A DNA stretch of 40,128 nt from an uncultured Bacteroidales bacterium (GTDB lineage: Bacteria; Bacteroidota; Bacteroidia; Bacteroidales; Muribaculaceae), in the NCBI GenBank assembly GCA_947573135.1, contig CANPDU010000031.1:1-40128 (forward strand), given 5' to 3'. The stretch's first letter is position 1. Each line of letters starts with the position of its first letter. The notes beneath the pieces were generated by a model. It worked only from the letters and a program-made list of their open reading frames with translations. It made no database searches and was not told the origin of the DNA. Position numbers and translations under genes: made by a program. Below are positions 1 through 8,418 of this stretch, in pieces.

Positions 1-221
1 CAATCATTATCACATTTCTTGCAATGGAAAAAGTAATTTTGCTATGTACTATTAGAACACGGTTCAGATAAAATAGTTCGGCTGAGTATGAATTTTTTTC
101 GAAGGAAAAATGTGATAAAAATGCGTTCTAAATGTTAATCGGCTGATTGATAGAGGTTGATCCGGCTTTGATTAAATGATATTTAACGCATACGTGCAGA
201 AAAGTTGCCCAATCATATTGC

Positions 222-229
222 TAACTTTG
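222..229 (+). promoter_or_regulatory. Candidate recA promoter, -7 box
   Basis: TAACTTTG matches the Bacteroidetes -7 consensus TAnnTTTG exactly and lies 42 bp before the recA start codon. No TTTG stands at the usual 19-21 nt upstream; a TTG is 14 nt upstream, which is too close. The leader after it is very A-rich, as expected for Bacteroidetes translation starts. A second -7-like box, TAATTTTG, lies at 34-41 but has no partner box. Confidence 0.5.
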
Positions 230-271
230 CAATGTGATCAAAAGAAAATACAAATCAAAAAATAATATAGT

Positions 272-1465
272 ATGGAAAAAACAACCAAAGCGAAGAAAAC
301 AGCAAAGAAAGCTGATGCAAATGACCCGGGTGCAGCCAAAGCCGAAGCACTGGCTCAGGCACTCGGCCGTATCGAAAAGGCTTATGGCCGCGGCGCGATA
401 ATGAAACTCGGCGACGAAGTGGTGGAAGATGTAGATGTGATCCCGTCGGGTTCGATCGGCCTTAACTATGCTCTGGGTGTGGGCGGTTATCCGCGCGGAC
501 GTATCATCGAGATCTACGGTCCGGAGTCGTCGGGTAAGACAACGCTGGCCATCCACGCGATCGCCGAAGCGCAGAAGACGGGCGGAATAGCAGCCATAAT
601 AGACGCCGAACACGCTTTCGACCGTTTCTATGCGGCCAAACTTGGCGTGGATATCAACAACCTTCTTATTGCTCAGCCTGATAACGGCGAACAGGCGCTT
701 GAAATCGCCGAGCAGCTGATACGTTCGTCGGCTATAGACATTCTCGTTGTTGACTCTGTAGCAGCGTTGACTCCCAAGAGCGAAATCGAAGGTGAGATGG
801 GCGACAGAAACATGGGCCTTCAGGCACGTCTGATGTCTCAGGCCATGAGAAAACTGACCGGAACGATCTCACGCACCAATACAACCTGTATATTCATCAA
901 TCAGCTTCGTGAGAAGATCGGCGTGATGTTCGGTCCGTCGGAGACGACTACAGGCGGCAATGCACTGAAATTCTATGCGTCGGTGCGTATCGATATCCGC
1001 TCGCGCGGCAATCTCAAAGACGGAGAGGACATACTCGGTCGCCGCGCGGCAATAAAAGTTGTCAAAAACAAGGTGGCACCGCCCTTCAAACGCGCGGAGT
1101 TTGACATCATGTTCGGCGAGGGTATCTCAAAAGCCGGGGAGATCATCGATCTCGGCGTTGAGTATGGTGTCATCGACAAGAGCGGATCATGGTTCAGTTA
1201 CAACGGATCGAAGATTGCTCAGGGCCGCGACGCCGCCAAACAGGTAATACAGGATAATCCTGAACTCGCCGAAGAACTCGAAAAGCAGATTATGGACGCG
1301 TTGCGAGAGAACGATGCGGCTCCTAAGGGTAAAGCAGCGAAAACCGCTGCAAAAGTTGCCCCGAAGAAAGAAGCGACAGCCGAAGACAATGAAGCCGCCG
1401 AAAAGAACGATGATCTCTTTGACGACACAATAAGCGATGATTTCTCAATAGAAGAGGATCTGTAA
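272..1465 (+). CDS. recA: Recombinase RecA
   Basis: RecA forms the ATP-dependent filament on single-stranded DNA for strand exchange and SOS induction in the cytoplasm. The Walker A motif GPESSGKTT is at residues 83-91, the Walker B strand ILVVDS at about 157-162, and the conserved [10 protein letters not shown] segment of the DNA-binding region follows. At 397 residues it is longer than the usual 345-355. The extra length is a lysine/alanine-rich N-terminal tail (about residues 1-25) and a C-terminal tail from about residue 350 that runs from lysine/alanine-rich into strongly acidic and ends in EEDL. The ATG follows an A-rich leader without a Shine-Dalgarno sequence. It is the only plus-strand gene, is monocistronic, and converges on the lactonase gene. 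Identity is certain; the role of the tails is not known. Confidence 0.98.
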   Translation: MEKTTKAKKTAKKADANDPGAAKAEALAQALGRIEKAYGRGAIMKLGDEVVEDVDVIPSGSIGLNYALGVGGYPRGRIIEIYGPESSGKTTLAIHAIAEAQKTGGIAAIIDAEHAFDRFYAAKLGVDINNLLIAQPDNGEQALEIAEQLIRSSAIDILVVDSVAALTPKSEIEGEMGDRNMGLQARLMSQAMRKLTGTISRTNTTCIFINQLREKIGVMFGPSETTTGGNALKFYASVRIDIRSRGNLKDGEDILGRRAAIKVVKNKVAPPFKRAEFDIMFGEGISKAGEIIDLGVEYGVIDKSGSWFSYNGSKIAQGRDAAKQVIQDNPELAEELEKQIMDALRENDAAPKGKAAKTAAKVAPKKEATAEDNEAAEKNDDLFDDTISDDFSIEEDL

Positions 1466-1500
1466 CAACGGTTAATCAACTCATATCCTTTCTTAAGACA

Positions 1501-1540
1501 GTCGCCCGGGTCAATTTAAGCCCGGGCGACGGTATTTTTA
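1501..1540 (+). terminator. Rho-independent terminator of recA
   Basis: Perfect 10-bp arms GTCGCCCGGG and CCCGGGCGAC (1501-1510 and 1521-1530) enclose a 10-nt loop and are followed by TATTTTTA. It begins 35 bp after the recA stop. No T-run follows on the minus strand, so it probably works only for recA. Confidence 0.88.
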
Positions 1541-1641
1541 GTCATTGATTGCATTACGTTGTATCATGTAAAGTTGTTGAGTTTCAGAGGTAAATATAGC
1601 TATAATATCTAAAACACAGGCAAAAATCGGCTAAAAGTCTT

Positions 1642-2709
1642 CTAAAGCATAGGCAAGAAAAGGATGCAGACGGGTTTGGGGCATGGGATGGTTTCGGTGA
1701 TTGTGAGGCTTCCGTCGTCGGAATTGCGGCTGTAGATTTCGATGCTGTTGTCGTCGCGGCAGGCTACAAGAAGCCATCGGCCGTCAGGGGTGATGGCAAA
1801 ATTACGCGGATGTCGTCCGGTCGAAGTAAAGCCCGCGGGAGAGAGACTCCCGTCAGAGCTGTCGACGGCAAATATTGATATGCCGTCGCCTTTCAGACGG
1901 TTTGAAACATACAGGAAGCGGCCGTCGGGTGAAAGATGTATGTCAGCGCTACCGCCGGCATGCTCATAATCTGCGACTGTGTAGGAAATGGGTGTAAGAG
2001 TATGGGCGGTTTTGTCGTAGGCGAGATGTGTGACAGTGCCGCTAAGTTCATTGATGAGATAGGCGTTTTCTCCGCTGTTGTCGTAAACGAGATGACGCGG
2101 GCCTGAACCAGGTTGGATTTCGACATCGTACATATCTTCTATGACAGGGAAACCGTCTTTGCCGAGAGGGAATATATGCAGTTTGTCGGTTCCGAGATCA
2201 TCTACGACCATGAGTTTGCCGTCGGGAGTGAAAGATGTGAAATGCGCATGGGGAGAAGCCTGACGTCCGGAAACAGGCCCGTCGCCCGAAAACGGAATTA
2301 TGGTCGGTTGGTCGAAGGACGCTTTGCCTGCGTCGAACGGTATGATTGAAATACTGCCGCCCGAATAATTGGAAGTGACGGCATATCTTCCGTCGGGAGA
2401 GATGACGACATGGCATGGATCAGCTCCGCCGGTGAGAGCCGATGTGACGGGACGATATGTGAATTTATCGTTGCGTTTGCGGCGCATCATTGTGATGCCT
2501 GCCGCGGGTTCGTTATTCTCGTTGACGGCAAGAATGGTCTTGCCATTATCGACGACGGCGAGAAACGATGGATTTTCGATGCCGGTCAGAGGCTGTTGCA
2601 GAACGACGTGACCGGTAGAGCTGTCAAAATTGTAGGTGTGAAAAGTCGTGTCCTGAGCGGATCCGTATGATCCGACAAGCATTATTAATCCGAGGGCGGC
2701 TGAAAGCAT
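1642..2709 (-). CDS. Lactonase family protein, 7-bladed beta-propeller
   Basis: Member of the 6-phosphogluconolactonase-like propeller family (Pgl/YbhE type, Lactonase PF10282). The first blade motif LVGSY...YNFDSSTG appears at about residues 11-35, and blade motifs such as ADPCHVVISPDGRYAVTSNYSGGSI, AHFTSFTPDGKLMVV, SGPRHLVY, DIHLSPDGRFLYVSNR and PRNFAITPDGRWLLVA recur through 355 residues, the usual family length. The family includes enzymes that hydrolyse 6-phosphogluconolactone, but many members have unknown substrates. An in-frame stop lies 4 codons upstream of the first ATG. The second ATG (start at 2682, residue 10) is directly before the first strand and may be the real start, so I do not claim a signal peptide. 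Last gene of the divIC-like/mutS operon, 25 bp after the GNAT gene. Confidence 0.88.
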   Translation of the reverse strand: MLSAALGLIMLVGSYGSAQDTTFHTYNFDSSTGHVVLQQPLTGIENPSFLAVVDNGKTILAVNENNEPAAGITMMRRKRNDKFTYRPVTSALTGGADPCHVVISPDGRYAVTSNYSGGSISIIPFDAGKASFDQPTIIPFSGDGPVSGRQASPHAHFTSFTPDGKLMVVDDLGTDKLHIFPLGKDGFPVIEDMYDVEIQPGSGPRHLVYDNSGENAYLINELSGTVTHLAYDKTAHTLTPISYTVADYEHAGGSADIHLSPDGRFLYVSNRLKGDGISIFAVDSSDGSLSPAGFTSTGRHPRNFAITPDGRWLLVACRDDNSIEIYSRNSDDGSLTITETIPCPKPVCILFLPML

Positions 2710-2734
2710 GAGAATGAGGGTTTACGGGTATTGA

Positions 2735-3262
2735 TCAGTCATTTTGTCCGTAGACGCGAGAGTGAAGAGTGGCCGCAGTGGAAATACGCGGCAAGGCGGT
2801 GGTAGCCATCAGGTGGAGAGGAACAGACGGCAGACCGGGTGAATAGGGCGGCTGGATGTAGCCGGTGTCGATAGTGTCAAATCTGAGAGAACGGTAGAAA
2901 TTGTGGCGGCGCACGGTTTCAGGGAGGCTGTCGACCGGCGGTTCGATCTCGAGAACAACCGGCTTGTTGCCGACTTTCTCAATAAGTTCACGCATGGCAG
3001 TAGATCCGATGCCTGATCCTCTTAGCCCAGGATCTACGGCAAGATGCTCGACATAGGCGAAGCGATCAAAAGACCATAAAGTAAGCATTCCGGCAAGGCG
3101 CCCGTCGGCGATTATAGCGAAAAGTTCTGGGCAACCTGCTGTGGCAGGGCTGACGATACTGCCCCAGGGGCGGCGTTCCTCAGCGGGGAATGAACTGCTG
3201 TAAAGATCGTTTAAGACATTGAGATCATCGGCGGTGAGGTCGGTTGTGAGTTCTACGTTCAT
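2735..3262 (-). CDS. GNAT family N-acetyltransferase
   Basis: A 175-residue protein with the GNAT core: the strand YVEHLAVDP at residues 70-78 followed by the acetyl-CoA pyrophosphate loop RGSGIG at 81-86 and the helix behind it. VVLEIEPP (about 102-109) and the HNFYRSLRF motif (about 120-128) fit beta-5 and the following helix of the fold. It would transfer an acetyl group from acetyl-CoA to an amine, but the substrate cannot be read from sequence. It starts 31 bp after the mutS stop and lies upstream of the lactonase gene, so it is probably co-transcribed with both. I see no functional link to mismatch repair. Confidence 0.85.
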   Translation of the reverse strand: MNVELTTDLTADDLNVLNDLYSSSFPAEERRPWGSIVSPATAGCPELFAIIADGRLAGMLTLWSFDRFAYVEHLAVDPGLRGSGIGSTAMRELIEKVGNKPVVLEIEPPVDSLPETVRRHNFYRSLRFDTIDTGYIQPPYSPGLPSVPLHLMATTALPRISTAATLHSRVYGQND

Positions 3263-3293
3263 AATATCGGGTGTTTATTTTTTTAACAAGCTC

Positions 3294-5909
3294 TTAGCTT
3301 TTGCCGAGGAGAATGCGGCGTATGTCGTTAAGTTTGGTCAGAGCCTGGATAGGGGTGAGATTGTCGATGTCAGTGCCGATTATCTCGTCACGGACCTGAG
3401 AAAGCACCGGATCGTCGAGTTGAAAGAATGACAGCTGCATGCCGCCGCAGCTTTCGGCCATAGTCGAAAGATCGTGGCCGATATCGTCGCGCTGCTGTGT
3501 GTTCTCAAGATGGTGGAGTACTTCGTCGGCGCGGCGGACAATCGACTGGGGCATGCCGGCAAGTTTGGCGACATGTATGCCGAAGCTGTGTTCGCTACCT
3601 CCGCGAGCCAGTTTGCGCAGGAACACGACCTTGCCGTCGATCTCTTTGACGGAAACGTTGAAGTTGACTATGCGGTCGAACGAACGCTCCATTTCGTTCA
3701 GTTCGTGATAGTGAGTGGCAAACAGCGTTTTCGGGCGGATGCCGGGCGTCTGGTGGATGTGCTCGACAATGGCCCATGCGATTGATATGCCGTCGTAGGT
3801 TGATGTGCCTCGTCCGAGTTCGTCGAAGAGTATTAGCGAACGTCGGCTCATGTTGTTGAGTATTGAGGCTGCTTCGTTCATCTCGACCATGAAAGTGGAT
3901 TCGCCGAGAGATATATTGTCGCTTGCGCCGACACGCGTGAATATTTTATCGACGGTGCCGATGCGGGCGCTGTCGGCAGCGACAAAGCAACCGATCTGGG
4001 CCATGATGACGTTGAGGGCTGTCTGACGCAACAGTGCCGATTTGCCTGACATATTAGGACCGGTGATCATCATTATCTGTGTCGACTCGTTGTCGAGACA
4101 GACGGAATTTGAAATATACGGCTCGCCGGGAGGCAGTTCGCGTTCGATTACCGGATGACGGGCCTCGACGAGTTCGATCGTCAGCGAGTCGTCGACGACA
4201 GGACGGCAGTAACGGTTCTCAGCGGCGACGCGCGTGAACGAGAGCAGAACGTCGAGCCGTGCGAGCATCGAAGCGTTGACTTTGAGCGCCGGAATATACT
4301 CGGCTACAGCGGCAATCAGCTCGGAGTATAGGCGGGCCTGTATGCTTTCGATCTTTTCCTGGGCTCCGAGTATTTTTTCCTCATACTCTTTCAGTTCCTG
4401 AGTAATATAGCGTTCGGCGTTGACAAGAGTCTGCTTCCTGATCCATTCGGCCGGGACTTTGTCGCGGTGGGTGTTGGTGACTTCAATATAGTAGCCGAAA
4501 ACGTTATTGTAGCCGATCTTGAGCGACGAAATGCCGGTTGCAGCTATCTCGCGCTGCTGGATGCTGATGAGATAGTCCTTGCCCTGATATGCGATGTGGC
4601 GCAGCTCGTCGAGTTCCTGATTTACGCCCTCGGCAATCACTTCGCCACGGTTTACGGCAATAGGGGCGTCCTCGCGGATCTCGAGACTGATACGTTCGCG
4701 GATCGTAGTGCAGGGGTTGAGCTGTTCGCCTATCGATTTTAACGCGGGCTGAACAGAAGAGAGGCATATTTCGCGGATAGGTTCTATAGCGCGGAGAGCA
4801 TTGCGCAGCTGCAGCATTTCGCGGGGCGATATGCGTTCGGTGGCTACTTTGGATACAAGCCGCTCAAGGTCTCCGACCTGTTCGAGTTGAGATCGAATTT
4901 CGTCTCGCCGGTCGGTGTCACGGAAAAAATATTCGACCACGTCGAGACGGCTGTTGATAGCTTTGGAGTCTTTTAGCGGGAATAATATCCAGCGTCTTAG
5001 CAGTCGTCCGCCCATCGGACTGACTGTACGGTCGATTACGCTCAACAGACTTTTTCCACCCTCGTCGAGCGGATCGATCAATTCGAGATTTCGTACCGTG
5101 AAACGGTCAAGCCTGACGTAAGCGCTTTCTTCAATGCGGGCGATTGATGTTATATGTGAAGTTTGGCGGTGCTGTGTCAGGTCAAGGTAGTGGAGTATGG
5201 CGCCAGCCGCAATAATGGCGTCGTGCATTCTGTCGATGCCGAAACCTTTGAGCGATGCTGTTTCGAACTGTTTGCGCAGACGTTCGTTGGCAGCGTCGGA
5301 AGTGAATATCCAGTCTTCGAGTTCGAACGTTATTATCTTGGAAGAAAAGGTATTCTCGGCTTCGTGTTTGAAACCGCGCTGAACCAGAAGTTCTTTCGGC
5401 TCCATGTTGGAGAGTATTTTGTCGACGTAGTCGGCAGAACCTTCTGCGGCAAGGAATTCGCCGGTGCTGATGTCGAGGAAAGCGACGCCAACGGATGATC
5501 TGTTGAAATGGACAGCGGCGAGGAAGTTGTTCTCACGGTGACTCAGAACGTTGTCGTTCATGGCGACACCCGGCGTGACGAGTTCGATAATGCCGCGTTT
5601 TACGAGTTTCTTGGTGAGTTTGGGGTCTTCAAGCTGTTCGCATATTGCTACACGCTTACCGGCACGCACAAGCTTGGGAAGATATGTGTCGAGGGCGTGA
5701 TGAGGGAAGCCGGCCAACTCTACATATTGTGCCGAACCGTTTGCCCTACGCGTAAGTGTTATGCCGAGTATTTCGGAAGCGGCTATCGCATCGTCGGAAA
5801 AAGTTTCGTAGAAATCTCCTACGCGGAAAAGCAGTATGGCGTCGGGATGTTTTTGCTTCATCTCGGCATATTGCTTCATGAGCGGAGTTTCGACAATTTT
5901 TTTTGCCAT
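3294..5909 (-). CDS. mutS: DNA mismatch repair protein MutS
   Basis: MutS1 recognises mismatches and small loops and recruits MutL. The mismatch-wedge motif GDFYETF is at residues 31-37 (Phe33, Glu35). The clamp and lever core follow, then the ATPase with Walker A GPNMSGKS at 617-624 and Walker B plus signature [13 protein letters not shown] at 692-704. The 871-residue length is typical, and the wedge phenylalanine makes this MutS1 rather than MutS2 or a MutS-like protein. The gene starts 16 bp after a small membrane protein gene whose own upstream neighbour is DivIC-like, so it probably shares their promoter at 6664-6695. No mutL is in the window. Confidence 0.98.
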   Translation of the reverse strand: MAKKIVETPLMKQYAEMKQKHPDAILLFRVGDFYETFSDDAIAASEILGITLTRRANGSAQYVELAGFPHHALDTYLPKLVRAGKRVAICEQLEDPKLTKKLVKRGIIELVTPGVAMNDNVLSHRENNFLAAVHFNRSSVGVAFLDISTGEFLAAEGSADYVDKILSNMEPKELLVQRGFKHEAENTFSSKIITFELEDWIFTSDAANERLRKQFETASLKGFGIDRMHDAIIAAGAILHYLDLTQHRQTSHITSIARIEESAYVRLDRFTVRNLELIDPLDEGGKSLLSVIDRTVSPMGGRLLRRWILFPLKDSKAINSRLDVVEYFFRDTDRRDEIRSQLEQVGDLERLVSKVATERISPREMLQLRNALRAIEPIREICLSSVQPALKSIGEQLNPCTTIRERISLEIREDAPIAVNRGEVIAEGVNQELDELRHIAYQGKDYLISIQQREIAATGISSLKIGYNNVFGYYIEVTNTHRDKVPAEWIRKQTLVNAERYITQELKEYEEKILGAQEKIESIQARLYSELIAAVAEYIPALKVNASMLARLDVLLSFTRVAAENRYCRPVVDDSLTIELVEARHPVIERELPPGEPYISNSVCLDNESTQIMMITGPNMSGKSALLRQTALNVIMAQIGCFVAADSARIGTVDKIFTRVGASDNISLGESTFMVEMNEAASILNNMSRRSLILFDELGRGTSTYDGISIAWAIVEHIHQTPGIRPKTLFATHYHELNEMERSFDRIVNFNVSVKEIDGKVVFLRKLARGGSEHSFGIHVAKLAGMPQSIVRRADEVLHHLENTQQRDDIGHDLSTMAESCGGMQLSFFQLDDPVLSQVRDEIIGTDIDNLTPIQALTKLNDIRRILLGKS

Positions 5910-5925
5910 TTCAGGGAAGGGATGA

Positions 5926-6303
5926 TTATTTCTTTTCGTCGGAAGCGAGTTTGCGCTGGCGCGCCACTATGGCAAAGTTTGTATAAGCGCGGACCACGGC
6001 AGCGGCAAGAGTGATTGCGATCCAGTCGCGCAATGTCGCGCCGGGCCAGAACATAAAGGAAGCTGCGACACAGAACATTATCGCGCTTATACTCTGTAGC
6101 CTGAACAGTCGTTTCAACCGCAGATCTTTACCTTTGAATGGAGAGAACAAGGCTCCGATCAGCATCAGCAGAGCGCCGCCCGCGTAAAGATATTTGTACC
6201 ACGATCCATCGTAATACGGGCCTTCGACGAGAGGCACAATCATCGATCCGGCAATCATAAGAAAGCCGATCATCGAGAGTGTGTATAGAATTTTTTCTTT
6301 CAT
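5926..6303 (-). CDS. Small four-helix integral membrane protein, unknown function
   Basis: Predicted 125-residue membrane protein with four hydrophobic stretches (about residues 5-25, 37-53, 70-89 and 92-112), a short basic loop [12 protein letters not shown] between the second and third, and a charged C-terminus. I do not recognise a named family. A longer reading from 6360 would overlap the preceding gene by 32 bp. I chose the internal ATG at 6303 because it leaves a normal 25-bp spacing and places the first membrane helix close to the N-terminus. It lies between the DivIC-like gene and mutS, suggesting co-transcription. The protein could be a membrane partner of the septum protein, but this is only a guess from position. 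Confidence 0.75.
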   Translation of the reverse strand: MKEKILYTLSMIGFLMIAGSMIVPLVEGPYYDGSWYKYLYAGGALLMLIGALFSPFKGKDLRLKRLFRLQSISAIMFCVAASFMFWPGATLRDWIAITLAAAVVRAYTNFAIVARQRKLASDEKK

Positions 6304-6328
6304 GTCGGTGTCATATAGAATTATCGTT

Positions 6329-6637
6329 TCACTCGCGCGTGAATATGAAAACGTCTTCATTGGGGCGTTTCATGTTGTGCTGTTCGCGGACAACCTGTTC
6401 CATTACTTCCGGATCAGTAGTTATGCGTGAGTTCAAATTTTTGTAGTATAGCATAGAGTCGCGATTGATTTCGACTTCAGTACGAAGACTGTCGATAATG
6501 CGCTGGTATTCGATCTTTTTTAAAACAGACGTGTCGCTGAAGAAGATCATATATAGAATAACGGCTATGACTCCGAGTGTGAGCAGGGAGAAATAGCGGC
6601 GAAACCAGCGAGTCGAATTTTGAATATCAGTCTTCAT
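6329..6637 (-). CDS. Septum formation initiator (FtsB/DivIC-like)
   Basis: A 102-residue bitopic protein: a short basic cytoplasmic N-terminus (RWFRRYF), one membrane helix at about residues 16-31 (LLTLGVIAVILYMIFF), and a periplasmic stretch of heptad-like coiled coil (about 37-72) ending in a small conserved region DPEVMEQVVREQHNMKRPNEDVFIF. This is the layout of FtsB/DivIC, which with FtsL and FtsQ forms the trimeric regulator of septal peptidoglycan synthesis. The FtsL-like and FtsQ partners are encoded in the dcw cluster of this window. First gene of its operon, with a well-formed promoter directly upstream. Confidence 0.87.
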   Translation of the reverse strand: MKTDIQNSTRWFRRYFSLLTLGVIAVILYMIFFSDTSVLKKIEYQRIIDSLRTEVEINRDSMLYYKNLNSRITTDPEVMEQVVREQHNMKRPNEDVFIFTRE

Positions 6638-6663
6638 TGTGTCGGATGGATGACTCTTCTATG

Positions 6664-6695
6664 CAAATTTACTTCAATTCGCCGACCCTCACAAA
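6664..6695 (-). promoter_or_regulatory. Promoter of the divIC-like/mutS operon
   Basis: On the minus strand TTTG (6695-6692) is followed after exactly 20 nt by TAAATTTG (6671-6664). Both boxes match the Bacteroidetes sigma consensus TTTG-N19-21-TAnnTTTG perfectly. The expected start site is about 20 nt before the ATG at 6637. Confidence 0.75.
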
Positions 6696-6772
6696 TAAAA
6701 CCGCTCACTTTTTTCCGCATCCCCGATTTTCTCTTCCGCCAGCCTCGCCATTTTATCCGATAAACATTCTGG

Positions 6773-6803
6773 ACTGGATAAAATACCGACTTTTTTATCC
6801 AGT
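6773..6803. repeat. Perfect 11-bp inverted repeat
   Basis: ACTGGATAAAA (6773-6783) and TTTTATCCAGT (6793-6803) are exact reverse complements around a 9-nt spacer. A third partial copy TTTTATCC lies at 6751-6758. The element is about 80-110 bp upstream of the divIC-like promoter and downstream of the terminator of the secreted protein operon. There is no GC-rich stem, so it is more likely a protein-binding site than a terminator. Confidence 0.6.
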
Positions 6804-6862
6804 ATAATTGCAAAATCGCATAAAGTTTGTCAGGCGGATGATGGCGCAGCTATGCCTGAGTC

Positions 6863-6899
6863 AAAAAAAGTAAGCGTCTGCCGGGTTGGGGCAGGCGTT
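6863..6899 (-). terminator. Terminator of the three-gene secreted protein operon
   Basis: Read on the minus strand, ACGCCTGCC and GGCAGACGC form a stem with one internal C-A mismatch and a 7-nt loop, followed by TTACTTTTTTT. It starts about 28 bp after the stop codon at 6928. The stem region is nearly identical to the terminator at 12532-12567. Confidence 0.8.
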
Positions 6900-6927
6900 C
6901 GGTGCGGAATTCTATGGGAGATGTATT

Positions 6928-8418
6928 TTACCTGATATGTTCTTTGCTGATGGCATTTCCGCGGCGGACGATATAGATGCCGCCTGCAGGGTTGTCGACC
7001 CTCATGCCCTGAAGGTTATAGTAGGTTGCTTCGACCGCATTGTCATCGGCTTCGATGTCTTTGATACCCGAGATATCGGCTTTGCCGGCAGCGATGTCAT
7101 AGGTCAGTCGGTCGGAAACAAGTTCCTGCCCGTCAGTCTTGTAGACAAGCTCGACGCCGATGGTTCTGACATCCGACGGAATATCGCGCAGATAGACATA
7201 GCGGCGCTGCTTGTCCGTACCGCCCTGCGAGAAGAAGTTGTAATTGTCGAAGGTGTAGGGCACGAGCGCCATGTCTTCACTGATCCAGCTATATTCTTTC
7301 GACGTAAAAGTGTAGGGCTTGCCGTCGACAAACATCCTGAACGACAGATTGTCCTTCAGCAGGAGATTTCCATCGGTATCCTTGGGATAGGAATCGAAGA
7401 TAAATTCGGTTTCGTTGCTGCTGTTGGGCTCGGAGTAGCCTGCAAACGACGGTGCGGCGGGTTTTGCAGCCGCAAATGTGCCGGAAGACAGAGACAGCGA
7501 CGAGTAAGTCTGATATATTTCAAAGCCTCCGGAGCCGTCCGGGGTTATGTTGCCGAATGTATTGCCGTCAGAAGCGGCCGTTATTGTGAAGTCGGTTTCG
7601 CCGACGGTTACCGGAAGATAATTCAGTACATTCTGACCCTGAAGTGCTGCGAAGACAATCGGATCTTCGTTAGCGAAATAAAAGACGACCTGAAACGACA
7701 TTGCTGCGAATGTCGAGCCGTTGCGGATTAGTCTGATCCATGCGTTTGGAAACTTTGGGTCGAGACCTTTCAGCCATATCACATCATCACCGTCGCGATA
7801 ACCTGAGGCCGTTGTCGTGATTGTCTCTTCGTCGTAACTGTAGCTGTAGTTGAAGTGCTTCATGCTGTCCTTGACGTTTTCGACGGGAGTAAAGACGAGA
7901 TTGCGGGCGTTCTGATACACTTCGTCAGAGGCGTTTGCGTTGCATACTCCGAACATCGGGTATCGATCCGAGTGGCGGAGACTGAGGACTCCGTCCTCGC
8001 TTACGTCGAACACAAGAGGCTCATCGTAGAATTCCGACGGTGTCTCTCCGGCGTTACCTTTTGCATCGAGGACATAAAGTGCTACGGGAATATTCTCATT
8101 AGGGAAATAAAACACTTGCTGCCCCGGTTCTACGGTGATTGTGGAGGCGTAGCGGTCGTATATGCCTCTTACATAGGCCTGCATGGTATGACGAAGCAGC
8201 AGATTGGGGAAGTAAACGCTTCCGTCATCGGCGAAGATCAGTTTTTGGGGCGTGTGATAGTCGCCCATGAAACCGAATGTATTGTCGAAGTTCAGGAAGT
8301 CGGCATAATATTCCACGGCTTTTCCTTCAGGAGCTTCCGTGATGAAGTCAGCAGCTGCCGCCGGCTGGAAAGCCGGCAGCAGTGCTGTGAGAATGATCAT
8401 GGCTACTGTCAGCCTCAT
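6928..8418 (-). CDS. Secreted protein with T9SS-like C-terminal tail, unknown function
   Basis: A 496-residue exported protein. Residues 1-22 form a signal peptide (MRLTVAMIILTALL...AAAA). The middle is beta-rich with no domain I can name. A region at about 305-400 (PAAPSFAGYSEPN...DTDGNLLLKDNLSFRMFVDGKPYTF) resembles a domain common in uncharacterised secreted proteins of Prevotella and Muribaculaceae. The end carries YYNLQGMRVDNPAGGIYIV, the short form of the tail on many Bacteroidales exported proteins, but it finishes in KEHIR rather than the more usual VxR or VxK. Its ATG overlaps the stop of the preceding gene in an ATGA, so translation is probably coupled. Probably surface-exposed or secreted; no enzymatic motif seen. 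Confidence 0.85.
   Translation of the reverse strand: MRLTVAMIILTALLPAFQPAAAADFITEAPEGKAVEYYADFLNFDNTFGFMGDYHTPQKLIFADDGSVYFPNLLLRHTMQAYVRGIYDRYASTITVEPGQQVFYFPNENIPVALYVLDAKGNAGETPSEFYDEPLVFDVSEDGVLSLRHSDRYPMFGVCNANASDEVYQNARNLVFTPVENVKDSMKHFNYSYSYDEETITTTASGYRDGDDVIWLKGLDPKFPNAWIRLIRNGSTFAAMSFQVVFYFANEDPIVFAALQGQNVLNYLPVTVGETDFTITAASDGNTFGNITPDGSGGFEIYQTYSSLSLSSGTFAAAKPAAPSFAGYSEPNSSNETEFIFDSYPKDTDGNLLLKDNLSFRMFVDGKPYTFTSKEYSWISEDMALVPYTFDNYNFFSQGGTDKQRRYVYLRDIPSDVRTIGVELVYKTDGQELVSDRLTYDIAAGKADISGIKDIEADDNAVEATYYNLQGMRVDNPAGGIYIVRRGNAISKEHIR

Noticed and set aside
55-65. GAAC-N3-GTTC upstream of recA, resembling a Gram-positive SOS box
   Set aside because: The known site needs a 4-nt spacer, the lineage is different, and the element lies about 160 bp before the promoter box.
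88-138. 16-codon open frame in the recA leader
   Set aside because: Too short, no conserved feature, and upstream of the likely recA promoter.
1642-2709. Signal peptide on the lactonase-like protein
   Set aside because: The hydrophobic start merges into the first beta strand of the propeller and lacks an n-region; a start at the second ATG removes it.
5926-6360. Longer version of the four-helix protein starting at 6360
   Set aside because: It overlaps the DivIC-like gene by 32 bp and its extra 19 residues are polar and unlike a membrane protein start.
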